Assembly: GCA_023614405.1 (NCBI GenBank)
Contig: CM042685.1
Span: forward strand, 190,553,508-190,617,507
DNA from: Avena insularis
Taxonomy: Eukaryota; Streptophyta; Magnoliopsida; Poales; Poaceae
DNA: 64,000 nucleotides
Direction of reading: 5' to 3'
This document shows positions 54,893 through 64,000 of the stretch, in pieces. Position 1 is the stretch's first letter. The number at the start of each line of letters is the position of its first letter. The position numbers were made by a program, and so were the translations under genes. The notes beneath the pieces were generated by a model. The model did no database searches and had not been told where the DNA came from. It was given only the letters and a program-made list of their open reading frames with translations.

Positions 54893-55807
54893 GGATTCGA
54901 GAACAGAAAAAGGGTTGAGATATTCAACCATTCTCAATAAAATGCTTAATGGGAGTCAACCCATCATATCAATAAAGTAGAGTTAAATAATAAGATGTTC
55001 ATTGTATTCTTATAAATTTTTCACAGACATTTTTGCGGAAGCACGCCCGTAAAGATGCACCTGTCAAAAAGTAGTAGAAATATCGATTGAATAAGCATAT
55101 ATTTAGTGCAGAAAATAAAGTTTGAGTTTTATGTATAGAAACTGGCTTAATAATATTGTTTAGATTAAAAAGTGCATCTCTAAATTTTTTGGCGAAAAAG
55201 CATGTTCCAGGAGTTGTGACGACCAACTATATAGCGGGAATATTTATTCCAGCCGTATAGTTGCGGCCATATAGTTATGGACAAAATTCTCAAAACTTGG
55301 GGCTCAAATACAGAAGGTTTGACGACCAACTATACGGCAGTACCATTTGGTCCGGCCTATAGTTGTGATATGGCGTTAGGAAACCCTAACCCTCGCCGCC
55401 GCCACAACTATACGACGGGAGCTACTTAACCCAACCATATAGCTTCTGTTGTATAGTTTGCCGGTCGGGGCAGGCTAAGGTTCCTCCTCCCACCATTATT
55501 TCTCTCAAACTCTCTCTCTCTCCAAACCTCTCAAAACCACCCTAGAACTCTCGAATCTTCGCGGATTTCATTCGTTTGAGTGGGGGGGGGCTCAACAAAT
55601 CGGTATGTTTGTCTCCCTATCCATGCTTTATTTTCAGAATTCCATGGTTGAAATCTTCACATTGAATTAGTGGATGAACTCAAGCTTGATTGATTTTCTC
55701 TTTTAATTTCTCATGTTAGGATTGAATTCCTCAACATAGAATCGTTCATATATCATGTAGAAACTATATGCCTAAGGTTTTATGTTGAAATTTCTTAGTG
55801 AATCAAG
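54893..55807 (+). promoter_or_regulatory. GYP-F noncoding spacer with hairpin cluster and probable internal promoter
   Basis: Three imperfect hairpins built on CAACTATA...TATAGTTG start near 55224, 55327 and 55406. They are followed by a CT-rich stretch (CTCTCTCTCTCC at about 55511) like a plant transcript start. A donor-like CG/GTATGTTTG (about 55600) and an acceptor-like TTTCTTAG (about 55797) just before the ATG at 55808 suggest a leader intron. It would drive the ATHILA-type ORF separately from gag. This is inferred from layout only. Confidence 0.4.
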
Positions 55808-57063
55808 ATGAACAAGCTTAGTGGTATTTTTCGCAAGAGCAAGCGCCAACGTGGTGAAGGATCGAGGCTCCGGGCTGAGCTCGACAACAAGTATGCCATT
55901 GTTTTGGCAAGTAAGGTGCTTCCCACACGATGGGCCGATGGCAGCTTCCTCAACTCAGCAGGGTTGAGGGAGGACTTCGACTACCTGTGTGCAAATGCAG
56001 GGCTCTCCAACCTCGCCGATTCATGTCACCACACCTACGCCGAGCTCACCCATGAGTTCCTCGCCTCCTTATATGACGACTACAAGGAGAAAGGTAACGC
56101 ATGCATGGTGGGTGTCACCGTTAACCAACGACCATATCAAATTACTTTTCAACAATTCTGTGATGCTTATGGATTCCCTTGGGAGGGGGAATCAACTATT
56201 ACAAACTTGTTTAGCGTCTTAAGTGCAGAAACTTAGGAGGTTATTTCTATTAATAGTGGAGGGACTTCTATCCGAAGAAGATGTCCACCATTCAGAACCC
56301 AACCATCTGCTACTTTGCTTTGTTTCTTGCTAACACTTTGTTAGGAATAGGAGACACTGGCTCTATGGCTAATGCAGACATGGCCATGATCACCAAGGCG
56401 CTCTTTCCTAATGCATCGCAGAGTCCCACTCCTGCAGCTCTATTCCTCCAGCACCTCCACCACCAGAGCAACAAAAAGAAAGGTGATATTCGTATCGGTG
56501 GACTGGTAACCCATCTAGTCCAAGCTCTTGGAATTGCAATTCATATTGTGCAACCTGTTGATGGCTCCATACTCATGGATGTCAAATATATAACTGCTTG
56601 TGTCTTCCTCGGTGTTTACTAAGCTAATAGGAGGTTCCGAGCCTATAACTTTGGTTATCTTGATGTTGTGCAGGATGATCAGGTGCCATTTCCTTGCCTG
56701 CAAGCCTTCGAGGTTCAGGGAAGGGACAACGGGATCCTCACCAAGGATCAAGTGACTGATATCATGGCGGAGCTCTATCCTAACTCCGAGGAAGATGAAG
56801 AAGGAGAGCAACAAGATGAGCAGGAGTACAACCTTGCTTGGGAGGGACAGTAGCAGCAGGAGGAGCAAACCTAGAACGCATGGCCCAATCAGCAGCAACA
56901 GCAGCAGGGGTTCAACAATGTCCCCTATCAGGATTTTCTGCAGCTCAACCAGCGTGTTGGGGAGATTGACCAGACTCTGCATGGAGTGAGTGAAGATGTG
57001 AGTGCCTTAACTCACAACTTTAGTCACTTCATGACCCACTTCCTTGACTATTATCATCAGCAT
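55808..57063 (+). pseudogene. GYP-F ATHILA ORF-1-like gene, broken
   Basis: Frame pieces at 55808-56236, 56281-56622 and 56668-57066 encode an ATHILA ORF-1-type protein. The N-terminal block has KVLPTRWADGSFLNSAGL and TYAELTHEFLASLYDDY, then QRPYQITFQQFCDAYGFPW. The middle block includes NPTICYFALFLANTLLGIG. The C-terminal part is acidic, then Gln-rich (WPNQQQQQQGF), and ends FLDYYHQH. Stops at 56236 and 56852 and a frame change break it. In Athila elements this extra ORF lies downstream of pol; its function is unknown. Its last codon abuts the inverted LTR at 57064. Confidence 0.7.
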
Positions 57064-57933
57064 TGATGACCCACAAGTATAGGGGGTGTATCGTAGTACT
57101 TTTGATAAATAGGAGTGTCGATCCCAACGAGGAGCAGAAGGTGTTGACTAGTGGTATGGAGCAGGAAATCTCTGTAAATACTTAGCAAACGGATTTTTAG
57201 GTTTTTTTTATAAAGCAAAGAAACAAAGTGCAAGTAATAAAGACAACGAACAACTGCAACAAGTGTCCCAATCCTTTCTTAGCAAAGGACAAGCCGGTGG
57301 AAATACTTATAAGGACCAAATGTTCTCAAGGACACATGGGAATTCTGTCAAGTGCTTTCGCTTCAAATAGCTGAGTACTCTTCTTTGGTGTTGTAAGTGT
57401 TGTGTGGGTGAACCTGTGCTAATGTACCGACCTTACTTGGACTAATACATACTTGTGATTAAACCCCCTGCAAGCATCCACAACTACAGGAAAGCAATTA
57501 AGATATAAACCTAACCACAACCTTAAACTCTAAGATCCTACGCTCCCTTATGCAATGGTGTCCTAATGGGGGTTCAGGTTTCTGTCACTCTGGCAACCCC
57601 ACAATTAGTAGCCAAATACACAATGCATTCCCCTAGGCCCATAAATGGTGAAGTATCATGTAGTCGATATTCACATGACACCACAAGAATAATAGCACCA
57701 CAACTTAAATACTAAACCATTGAATAATATCTCAAGACAAATCCACTACTAACAACATGACTTCTCCCATGTCCTCAAGAATTATATGAACTACTCACAA
57801 GACATCATATGGATCAAGATCAAAGATGATATGGTGATGGATAAAAATCTGAACATAAAAATTAATCCAATGGTTCCACTCACAAGCATCAACTACAATA
57901 GTAATTAACACCGGGAAAGTTTCCCCTAAGAAA
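57064..57933 (-). repeat. LTR-I: truncated LTR, inverted relative to the GYP-J LTR
   Basis: It starts TGATGACCCACAAG, the reverse of the GYP-J LTR end TTGTTGGTCATCA. Its whole length matches 58568-59431 in opposite orientation, with scattered differences. It is cut at 57933, exactly where the GYP-J LTR begins. It is either an older minus-strand element of the same family hit by GYP-J, or part of a rearranged copy. Confidence 0.8.
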
Positions 57934-59431
57934 TGATACGCCCAATTTGCATCACCTTTCTATATCATAATTTACCTCTATTCATTGATATTTGTCTTAT
58001 TATGAGGTATTGCTTATGTCTTTTCTACTGTTTATGCATGTTGGATGATTCTTGGAGGATGGACTGCCGGAGTCTGGATTCTGATGGAAAAGAGGGCGTT
58101 TTGATGCAATTTCACGAAGATCAGAAAAATACCAGAAAAATATGGGAAAATATTATTTTTCCAGAAGATTGAGGAAGCCAAAAGGAGGGACGAAGAGGGG
58201 ACACAGGGGGCCCACACCCCCTAGGCGTGGGCCCACCTGACCCCGTGCCTAGGGCAGGTGTGGCCCACCTGCCTGGCTCCCGACTCCTCCCCTTCGCATA
58301 TATCTTCCCTACGGAACCCTAAGCCTCAGGGAGAGACCACAGATAGATTTTCGCCGCCTCTGGGGGCGGAAAACACCGAGAGAGAACGATCTCTCCGGCA
58401 GACAGATTTCTGCCGCGGGAATTCCTTCCCAGAGAGGGGAGATCGTCGCCATCAACACCGTCATCAAGCTAGGATTCATCGGGATCATCATCATCCACAC
58501 CATCATCTCCACCAGCACCATCATTACCACTTTGTCCTGCTATAAAATTGTGTTGGATATTGCTTTAGTTATTAGAGGAAACTTTCCTGGTGTTAATTAC
58601 TATTGTAGTTGATGCTTGTGAGTGGAACCATTGGATTATTGTTTATGTTCAGATTGTTATCCATTATCATATCATCTTTTATCTTGATCCATATGATGCC
58701 TTGTGAGTAGTTTGTCTAGTTCTTGAGCACATGGGAGAAGTCATGTTGTTATTAGTGGATCTGTGTTGAGTTATTATTCAATGGTTTAGTATTTAAGTTG
58801 TGGTGATATTCTTCTAATGGTGTCATGTGAATGTCGACTACATGACACTTCACCATTTATGGGCCTAGGGCAATGCATTGTGTATTTGGCTACTAATTGT
58901 GGAGTTGCCGAAGTGTCAGAAACCTGAACCCATGTTATGACACCATTGCATAAGGGAGCATAGGATCTCAGAGTTTAAGGTTGTGGTTAGATTTATATCT
59001 TAATTACTTTCATGTAGTTATGGATGTTTGCAGGGGGTTTAATCACAAGTATGTATTAGTCCAAGTACGGTCAGTACATTAGCACAGGTTCACTCACACA
59101 ACACTTACAACACCAAAGAAGAGTACTCAGCTATTTGAAGCGAAAGCACTTGACAGAATTCCCATGTGTCCTCGAGAACGTTTGGTCTTTATAAGTATTT
59201 TCACCGGCTTGTCCTTTGCTAAGAAAGGATTGGGCCACTTGCTGCATTTGTTCTTTGTTACTTGCTCTTTGTTTTGTTGCCTTATCAGAAAACCACTAAA
59301 AATCCGTTTGCTAAGTATTTACAGAGATTTCCTACTCCATACCACTGTTCAGCACCTTCTGCTCCTCGTTGAGATCGACACTCCTATTTATCGAAAGTAC
59401 TACGATACACCCCTATACTTGTTGGTCATCA
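57934..59431 (+). repeat. GYP-J 5' LTR (1498 bp)
   Basis: TG...CA termini; the right 0.86 kb is the inverted partner of LTR-I. A GC-rich patch at about 58195-58300 is rich in GGGCCCAC-type words. A CATCAT-rich tract at about 58480-58530 gives a His-rich frame that is not a gene. Confidence 0.85.
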
Positions 59432-59461
59432 AGACTATTTTCTGGCGCCGTTGCTGGGGAG
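59432..59461 (+). other. GYP-J primer-binding region
   Basis: CTATTTTCTGGCGCCGTTG directly follows the LTR, as in RT-A and GYP-F. It is assigned by position and by conservation among the three elements. Confidence 0.55.
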
Positions 59462-59547
59462 TGAAGCGCTATTGAAGAGTGGAACTGGTAAAGGAAACTT
59501 CTACTGTGAGTATTGTTTTTGTTACTGCTTGTTACTTTGTTTCCAAT

Positions 59548-60333
59548 ATGGATAACCCACTTGGTTTTCTATTTGGGAAAACTACTACCGCTGCTAGGGT
59601 AGTAGATGAACCACCACCTGTTGAGATAGATCCTTTTAAGATACCTACAAGTATTGTTGATCGTGTTATGGATAATTATTATTTAGGGGATGGAACTGTC
59701 CATCCTGGTGACCACTTGCTTTTTATCCATGAATTATGCGGGTTGTTTAAGTGTGCAGGTACCACAACTGAGCAGGTCTCCATATCCTTGAAAGGGAGAG
59801 CTGAAGAATGGTATAAGCTGTTGAAGAATGGACAATCCATGGAATGTGAGGAAATGGCTTCTCCCTTTTATTCTAAACTTTATCCTCCCAGTGAGATTCA
59901 TAAGGATAGAAATCTGATATATAACTTTTGGCCTCGTGATGGAGAGAGTATAGCTCAAGCTTGGGGGAGATTGAAGTTACTAATGCTTAAATGTCCTATT
60001 CATGAACTCCCTAACAATATTATTATCAATAACTTTTATGCTAGGCTTTCTCTTCATGATAAAGATTTACTAGATGCTTCTTGTGTTGTATCATTCACAC
60101 GTATGAAGGAAGAAGCTAAATGGGATCTACTAGACCGTATTCAAGAGAACACTGAAGCTTGGGAGAATGACAAAGGAAGAAAGTCAGGTATAAACTATGA
60201 TTATGAATGCATTAAATCTTTTATGGGAACTGATGACTTTCGTGATATTAGTAATGAGTTTGGTCTTAATTCCCAAAGTATTGCCAACTGTTTTAAGGCC
60301 TTTGCCTCTTACATAGAAATTCCCAAGAAGTAG
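59548..60333 (+). CDS. GYP-J gag
   Basis: The start at 59548 (MDNPLGFLFGKT) is chosen because the 23 codons above it look like leader. The 261-codon gag has a Retrotrans_gag-type core: HELCGLFKCAGTTTEQVSI, SLKGRAEEWYKLLKNG, FYSKLYPPSEI and the helical ESIAQAWGRLKLLMLKCP. It ends with a TAG at 60331-60333. The protease frame continues in phase immediately after this codon. No zinc knuckle is visible. Gag would assemble particles that package element RNA, perhaps using enzymes from an autonomous relative. Confidence 0.78.
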   Translation: MDNPLGFLFGKTTTAARVVDEPPPVEIDPFKIPTSIVDRVMDNYYLGDGTVHPGDHLLFIHELCGLFKCAGTTTEQVSISLKGRAEEWYKLLKNGQSMECEEMASPFYSKLYPPSEIHKDRNLIYNFWPRDGESIAQAWGRLKLLMLKCPIHELPNNIIINNFYARLSLHDKDLLDASCVVSFTRMKEEAKWDLLDRIQENTEAWENDKGRKSGINYDYECIKSFMGTDDFRDISNEFGLNSQSIANCFKAFASYIEIPKK

Positions 60334-61467
60334 TGTAACAAGTACCATGCACCTTATAAAGATGTTATTAGTCATGTTCCTGTTAGAAGTACTCAAGTTT
60401 GTACTACTAATCATATTGTGCATGAACCTTATGTTGAAAAAATACCCTTCCCAGCTAAGGTAAAGGAGTATTCTATGATTATTAGTGCAAATAATAAAGG
60501 TACAAAGAAAACTATGGAGCCTGCTGAGCAATTGAATATTGAACCTGTGGTAGCTATTGTGAAAGATCTTGACGCTAGAAATATAGAGGATGAGAATATT
60601 GTCTTCTGTGAAGACGCTTCTAATATTATTTCTCATCCTAGTAAGGCTATAAGAGCTAGTGTTCCTGTGCTTTCTGTTAAAATTGGTGATCATTGCTACT
60701 ATGGTTTATGTGATATTGGTGCTAGTTCTAGTGCTATACCTTATGAGCTTTATAGGGAAATTACGCATGAAATTGGTCCTTGTGAGCTTGAGGACATTGA
60801 TGTGGTTATTCACCTTGCAAATAAGGAAACCATTTGCCCTATTGGTACTGTAAGAGATGTGGAGGTTCTTTGTGGTAAGATTAAATATCATGCTGATTTT
60901 CTAGTGCTTAATTTAGCAACTAGCAAAACTTGTCCTATCATTTTTGGTAGACCTTTCTTGAACACTTGTGGAGATATTATTGATTGTAAGAAGGAGAAAT
61001 TTTTAACTAAGTTTGATGGAGATTCTTATGAGTTTAACTTTTCCAAATTTGCTAAAGCTCCTTGTGAAAACAACTTGCCTAATAAAGATTTCAGGATGGA
61101 ACAACTTGCTTCTATTGATCTGGTTTATGACCTTGGACCTCTTTTCGGTGACTGTAAGTATGCTTACTCAGATGATAAAGTTGTTGTCGGTGATAGTTAT
61201 ATTGTTAACTTTATTCAAAGTGTTACTGAAAGTTATTATGAGAGAGGGAAACATGGTTTTATGCATCTCAATAATGTTAAGTTTCCCCGTTTTATGTTGA
61301 AAGCTTTGAAGTTGCATTTGTTTTGTCTTCCTATTCTAGTGGCTTTTTGTTTCAACAATTCGTTTTATCATACTACTCCCATGCATAGGAAGTGGGTTAG
61401 ACTCAAGTGTGTTGGTTATTTGCTTCTTGATGCTCTTTTTCACTCCAGATTTATATCTCCTTTGTGA
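60334..61467 (+). CDS. GYP-J aspartic protease region, in frame with gag after one UAG
   Basis: The frame continues from gag without a shift; the first downstream ATG is at 60418. The protease is recognised by GLCDIGASSSAIPYELYREI (D-I-G-A-S at the active site) and CPIIFGRPFLNTCGDIIDC. It then continues for about 150 residues, including YDLGPLFGDCKYAY and a hydrophobic run KLHLFCLPILVAFCF, and stops at 61467. RT does not follow, so this is a gag-pro derivative. The extended C-terminus has no assigned function. Confidence 0.72.
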   Translation, partial: CNKYHAPYKDVISHVPVRSTQVCTTNHIVHEPYVEKIPFPAKVKEYSMIISANNKGTKKTMEPAEQLNIEPVVAIVKDLDARNIEDENIVFCEDASNIISHPSKAIRASVPVLSVKIGDHCYYGLCDIGASSSAIPYELYREITHEIGPCELEDIDVVIHLANKETICPIGTVRDVEVLCGKIKYHADFLVLNLATSKTCPIIFGRPFLNTCGDIIDCKKEKFLTKFDGDSYEFNFSKFAKAPCENNLPNKDFRMEQLASIDLVYDLGPLFGDCKYAYSDDKVVVGDSYIVNFIQSVTESYYERGKHGFMHLNNVKFPRFMLKALKLHLFCLPILVAFCFNNSFYHTTPMHRKWVRLKCVGYLLLDALFHSRFISPL

Positions 61468-62372
61468 GCATCTTTGAAAGTCTTAGGACTAACTTAAATG
61501 CATAAAAGAAAAGTACTTGTTGGGAGATAACCCAAGAGTTTGGTTGAGTCTTGGAAGTTATTACCTCTGTAATAACTGCTCCTTATCCTTTTTGTTTTGG
61601 TTTTTGTGTCAAGTTCAACTGCTTTTGTGAAGTAGAGGAGTTGTGAAAAGTGGTTGTTCTGGGACAGATTTTTGTGCTGCACCATAAAACTTCTTGAGGG
61701 CGCTCGGTACATCGGATGGAGCTGTATTTTTCTGATCTTGTTCTCCAAGTTGTTACCCAACTTTCATTAGTTATGCACCTTTTGATTTGAGCAACAGAAG
61801 GTTTTTGAAAAAATCAATCTTTACCTGCTGGTCTGTTTTGACAGATTTCTGTTATCATTTGCATTTGCCTCTTTTAGAAGCCTTTGTTTTGATGGATTTC
61901 AGTTGAAGTGTGAACCTAAAGGTTTGTTGTTTTGCTTACACTAATGTTGCCATTGAAGCTTGTGTATTGCCTTGTGCGGAAAGGAAACTTCCAGGAAAAG
62001 GAGAAAAGGAGTCTCCAGAGTTCATCTTTGAATAGGAAAAAGTGGTGAAATAGAAGGTTCGTGAAACCCCAATCTTTTTATATTTTTGATATTTTTAATA
62101 CATAAGGAAGACTACGAGATGGAACAGAGGAGGAACCGGAGTCCGGGGTGTACAAACCCATCCCAGGCGCGGGCCCAGACTGGCCGCGCCTGGAGGGGTT
62201 TTAACTCCCCCGAACTCCGACTCTGCCTCGTTTCCATGTCAAAACATTCCTTATGATTTGAAAATTCGTAATATATAACCCCACGGATCCCCCGAGGTTC
62301 GTGCATCGTGTTTTCGTTGTGTTTTCATTTTGATCTGTTTCTGTCAGGAAATCTTCTCAAGTTTAGAGCACC
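61468..62372 (+). other. GYP-J noncoding internal tract
   Basis: It is T-rich and contains TTGTTGGGAGATAACCCAA, a short phrase I recall from Triticeae Gypsy internal DNA. The last part ends in an acceptor-like TTTCTGTCAG (about 62348) just before the ORF at 62373, suggesting a spliced leader. No gene otherwise. Confidence 0.4.
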
Positions 62373-62696
62373 ATGGTCTCCGCCAACGACAAAGGCAAGA
62401 AGGCCGAAGAAGGCGATCCTCGCAAACCCAAAGAGGAAGAGGTTTCGGTGGGTTATGAAGGAGACATGGAGGAGGAGAAGCAACTATACACCCGCACTAC
62501 CGTCACGAGCATTAGAGTGGTGGCAAAACCTATCAAGCTCAAGAGGACAGCACGGATGTCTACAGAAGGGAAAACTCCACGTCATACCCTCTCTCCACGG
62601 TCACCTCCTCCTCGTACCACTCACTCTAACCATGCAGGGAAGGAACACTCTAAGAAGGAAGAGTGGAGAAAGAATAATAAGGACTGGGATCCTTGA
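62373..62696 (+). CDS. GYP-J small charged ORF, unknown
   Basis: A 107-codon frame starts MVSANDKGKKAEEGD and is rich in Lys, Glu, Arg, Pro and Thr, with no hydrophobic segment. Its start and the splice-acceptor-like sequence before it resemble the GYP-F gag start (MVSVGDKG). It is probably an element-encoded accessory or truncated gag-like frame. No domain was recognised, and it may be degenerate. Confidence 0.35.
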   Translation: MVSANDKGKKAEEGDPRKPKEEEVSVGYEGDMEEEKQLYTRTTVTSIRVVAKPIKLKRTARMSTEGKTPRHTLSPRSPPPRTTHSNHAGKEHSKKEEWRKNNKDWDP

Positions 62697-62860
62697 TCTG
62701 AATGTATCATGGGATGCATTGAGCATACTTCGGAGTTGATTCATACTCTAACCTTTGATATTGAGGATTTAAGGAAACTTATTGAAGAGCTTATCAAGAG
62801 AACACCACCACCGCCAAAGGAGTAATTCGTCATCAGGTTTGGCATCCCCTTGGCTTGTTA

Positions 62861-62874
62861 CAAGCTTGGGGGAG
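62861..62874 (+). other. GYP-J polypurine-like tract
   Basis: CAAGCTTGGGGGAG matches the core of the RT-A polypurine tract (AAGCTTGGGGGGAG). The sequence after it (TGCCGCGG) does not match the GYP-J LTR start, so it is either an internal purine tract or the 3' LTR is missing. The following 62875-63749 is AT-rich and holds no gene. Confidence 0.45.
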
Positions 62875-63749
62875 TGCCGCGGTATCACCACCATTATCTT
62901 TTATCTTTTACCTTTTAGTAGATTCGTATCTTTGGTAGAGAGGTTATCTTATAGTTTGGTTTGCATGTGGAAGTATCTCTCCTTTGGTTGGTTATCTATG
63001 TATCCCATGGTGTGAGTGCCTTTATTAGAATATTAATGAGAAGTTTCATCTTTTACTTTTTGCACTTCTTATTTTAGTTTGCAATCTCTATTATATGGTG
63101 GATCTTGTTGATCAGTATTGGCATCACTTTGGGAGCATCAAGTGGATCTAAATTGGTTTTGTCAAACCGAGTTCTAGTCAGTAGCAATACTTTTTGAGGT
63201 TTGAAAGAAAAAGAGAAAAAAAGGCTTACAAGTATTTTGTATCATTTACTTTCTTTCCGGTTGGCTCATAAGCTTAGTATTCTTTATTTAAGATCTTTTG
63301 TGTCTTCAAGGAATATTGCATGTTTAGCTTTATTACTTGTATGTTTGCTTGTTTCTTTCAACTCTCTTGCTTGCTACCCAGCCTTGCTAGCTAAAACCTG
63401 TTTTGAGAAGGCATACTTCTCATGTTTCCAAAACCCTTTAACCAAAACCTTTGCCATTTGTGTCCACCATATCTACCTAGTAGCACTTTTGCTATTCCTA
63501 GCAAATTCTCAAGCTTCATATACCTTTCAAATTAAAAAAGTATTTTGTTATGTGAAAACTAGTTAGTAAAGCTCTCACGAACTTGATGGCACACCTTATT
63601 TTATTGCCCCTAATAGACTTGAACCATTGTGCCATCGAAGATGTATATGCTTGCATCTATATGTTGGAATTAGCAAAACTGTGCTGTCACGGGGAACGTT
63701 TTCAACATTGCACCTGTACTTTTGTACTCGGTTGATATCGTGCTCTTTT

Positions 63750-64000
63750 TGAAGGGAATATGCCCTGAGAGGCAAAATAATAAAGTGTTTATTATGTGTA
63801 TTCCAAGTATATGATTGATGTTTATTTTGCATGCTATACTTGTATTAATACGGAAATGTTAATACATGTGTGTTTAATAAACAAACAGAAAGTTCCTAGT
63901 TATGCCTCTCTCATAAACTAGCTCGTTGATTAACAAGATGATCAGGGTTTCCTGATCATGGACATTGGATGTTGTTAATAACGGGATCACAACATTAGTG
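63750..64000 (+). repeat. COP-K: start of an Angela/BARE-like Copia LTR, cut by window edge
   Basis: It begins TGAAGGGAATATGCCCTGAG and continues with AACTAGCTCGTTGATTAACA, TTTCCTGATCATGGACATTG and AACGGGATCACAACATTAG. These are landmark phrases of the Angela/BARE/WIS LTR of Triticeae (whose LTR begins TGTTGGAAATATGCCC). Orientation is plus. Whether it is a full element or solo LTR cannot be told. Confidence 0.85.

Larger units (their letters stand above)
34169..57063 (+). mobile_element. GYP-F: Athila-like Gypsy element, massively interrupted
   Basis: The 5' LTR lies in two parts, 34169-34826 and 51680-52713, separated by SOLO-G. The LTR start (TGACATTCTACA) is inferred from its TG...CA form with the TCATCA end. 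A leader block CTATTTTCTGGCACCG, then gag and protease remnants (52794-54892), a hairpin-rich noncoding stretch and an ATHILA ORF-1-like gene (55808-57063) follow on the plus strand. No RT or integrase is found, so pol is deleted or was never present. The 3' end is lost at 57064 where another LTR begins. Confidence 0.75.
57934..63749 (+). mobile_element. GYP-J: Athila-like gag-protease Gypsy element
   Basis: A 1498-bp 5' LTR (57934-59431, TGATACGCCC...TCATCA) is followed by the leader block CTATTTTCTGGCGCCG, gag, protease, a long noncoding tract, a small charged ORF and a polypurine-like CAAGCTTGGGGGAG (62861-62874). No RT or integrase occurs. The 3' LTR is not seen; an Angela-like LTR begins at 63750. 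Same lineage as RT-A and GYP-F by its leader. Confidence 0.8.

Noticed and set aside
58258..58545. His-rich ORF in the GYP-J LTR
   Set aside because: It arises from a CATCAT-type simple tract inside the LTR; similar frames occur in other LTRs here (for example near 494-560).
62861..62890. Start of a GYP-J 3' LTR right after the purine tract
   Set aside because: TGCCGCGGTATC does not match the GYP-J LTR start TGATACGCCC.

Overview
This is nuclear DNA from a grass of the wheat/barley tribe (Triticeae). The evidence is the dense nesting of Copia and Gypsy LTR retrotransposons, an Angela/BARE-type LTR at the right edge, Stowaway and Tourist MITEs with TA and TWA target duplications, GC-rich grass-style genes, and a SEC22 gene with plant exon structure. 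Genus and chromosome cannot be told from the sequence alone. I found no operon, CRISPR array, prophage or other prokaryotic feature.

Layout. (1) 1-4932: a gag-only, minus-strand Gypsy element (RT-A) with a truncated left LTR. (2) 4933-7432: unassigned sequence. (3) 7433-15900: a Tourist/Harbinger-like repeat split by a 5'-truncated LINE carrying an RNase H pseudogene. That LINE is itself split by a Copia element (COP-C, 8042-14423) and a small hAT-like element (14439-15135). (4) 16133-22773: a second complete but decayed minus-strand Copia element (COP-E) with target duplication GTTCT. (5) 23272-31890: a gene island of about 8.6 kb. It holds a small two-exon Gly/Ala/His/Met-rich protein gene (minus), a tRNA-Glu(CTC) gene (plus), a single-exon LEA_2/NHL-type membrane protein with a proline-rich repeated N-terminus (plus), and a five-coding-exon SEC22 R-SNARE gene (minus) whose last intron holds two Stowaway MITEs. 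(6) 31999-32880: three more MITEs. (7) 34169-57063: an Athila-like Gypsy element (GYP-F) whose 5' LTR is interrupted by a 4.0-kb solo LTR (SOLO-G, duplication CTTGG). SOLO-G is interrupted by a complete Tat-like Gypsy element (GYP-H, 12.8 kb, duplication CCCGT). GYP-H carries decayed gag-pol on the plus strand and a multi-exon Transposase_28-type gene on the minus strand. (8) 57064-63749: two LTRs of one family head to head (about 0.87-kb inverted arms), followed by the gag-protease interior of GYP-J, which lacks reverse transcriptase in the window. (9) 63750-64000: the start of an Angela/BARE-like LTR.

How the genes work together. The host genes are not an evident pathway. SEC22 is an ER-Golgi trafficking SNARE, the LEA_2 protein is a predicted single-pass membrane protein of the NDR1/HIN1-like type, and the small protein looks LEA-like with ABRE cores upstream. 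The small gene and the LEA_2 gene are divergent with the tRNA gene between them; the LEA_2 gene and SEC22 converge. The rest is transposon biology: nearly all retrotransposon coding regions carry frameshifts or stops. The best-preserved reading frames are COP-C gag-pol (three long ORFs), COP-E protease-integrase and RT, and GYP-J gag and protease (one frame broken by a single UAG).

Nothing here is clearly a new biological system. The observations most worth following up are a recurrent long-stem hairpin in GYP-F, the head-to-head LTR palindrome, the UAG-separated gag/protease frame of GYP-J, the antisense gene of GYP-H, the upstream ORFs of SEC22, and the two unusual low-complexity host proteins. 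Element names are labels used only in this report.
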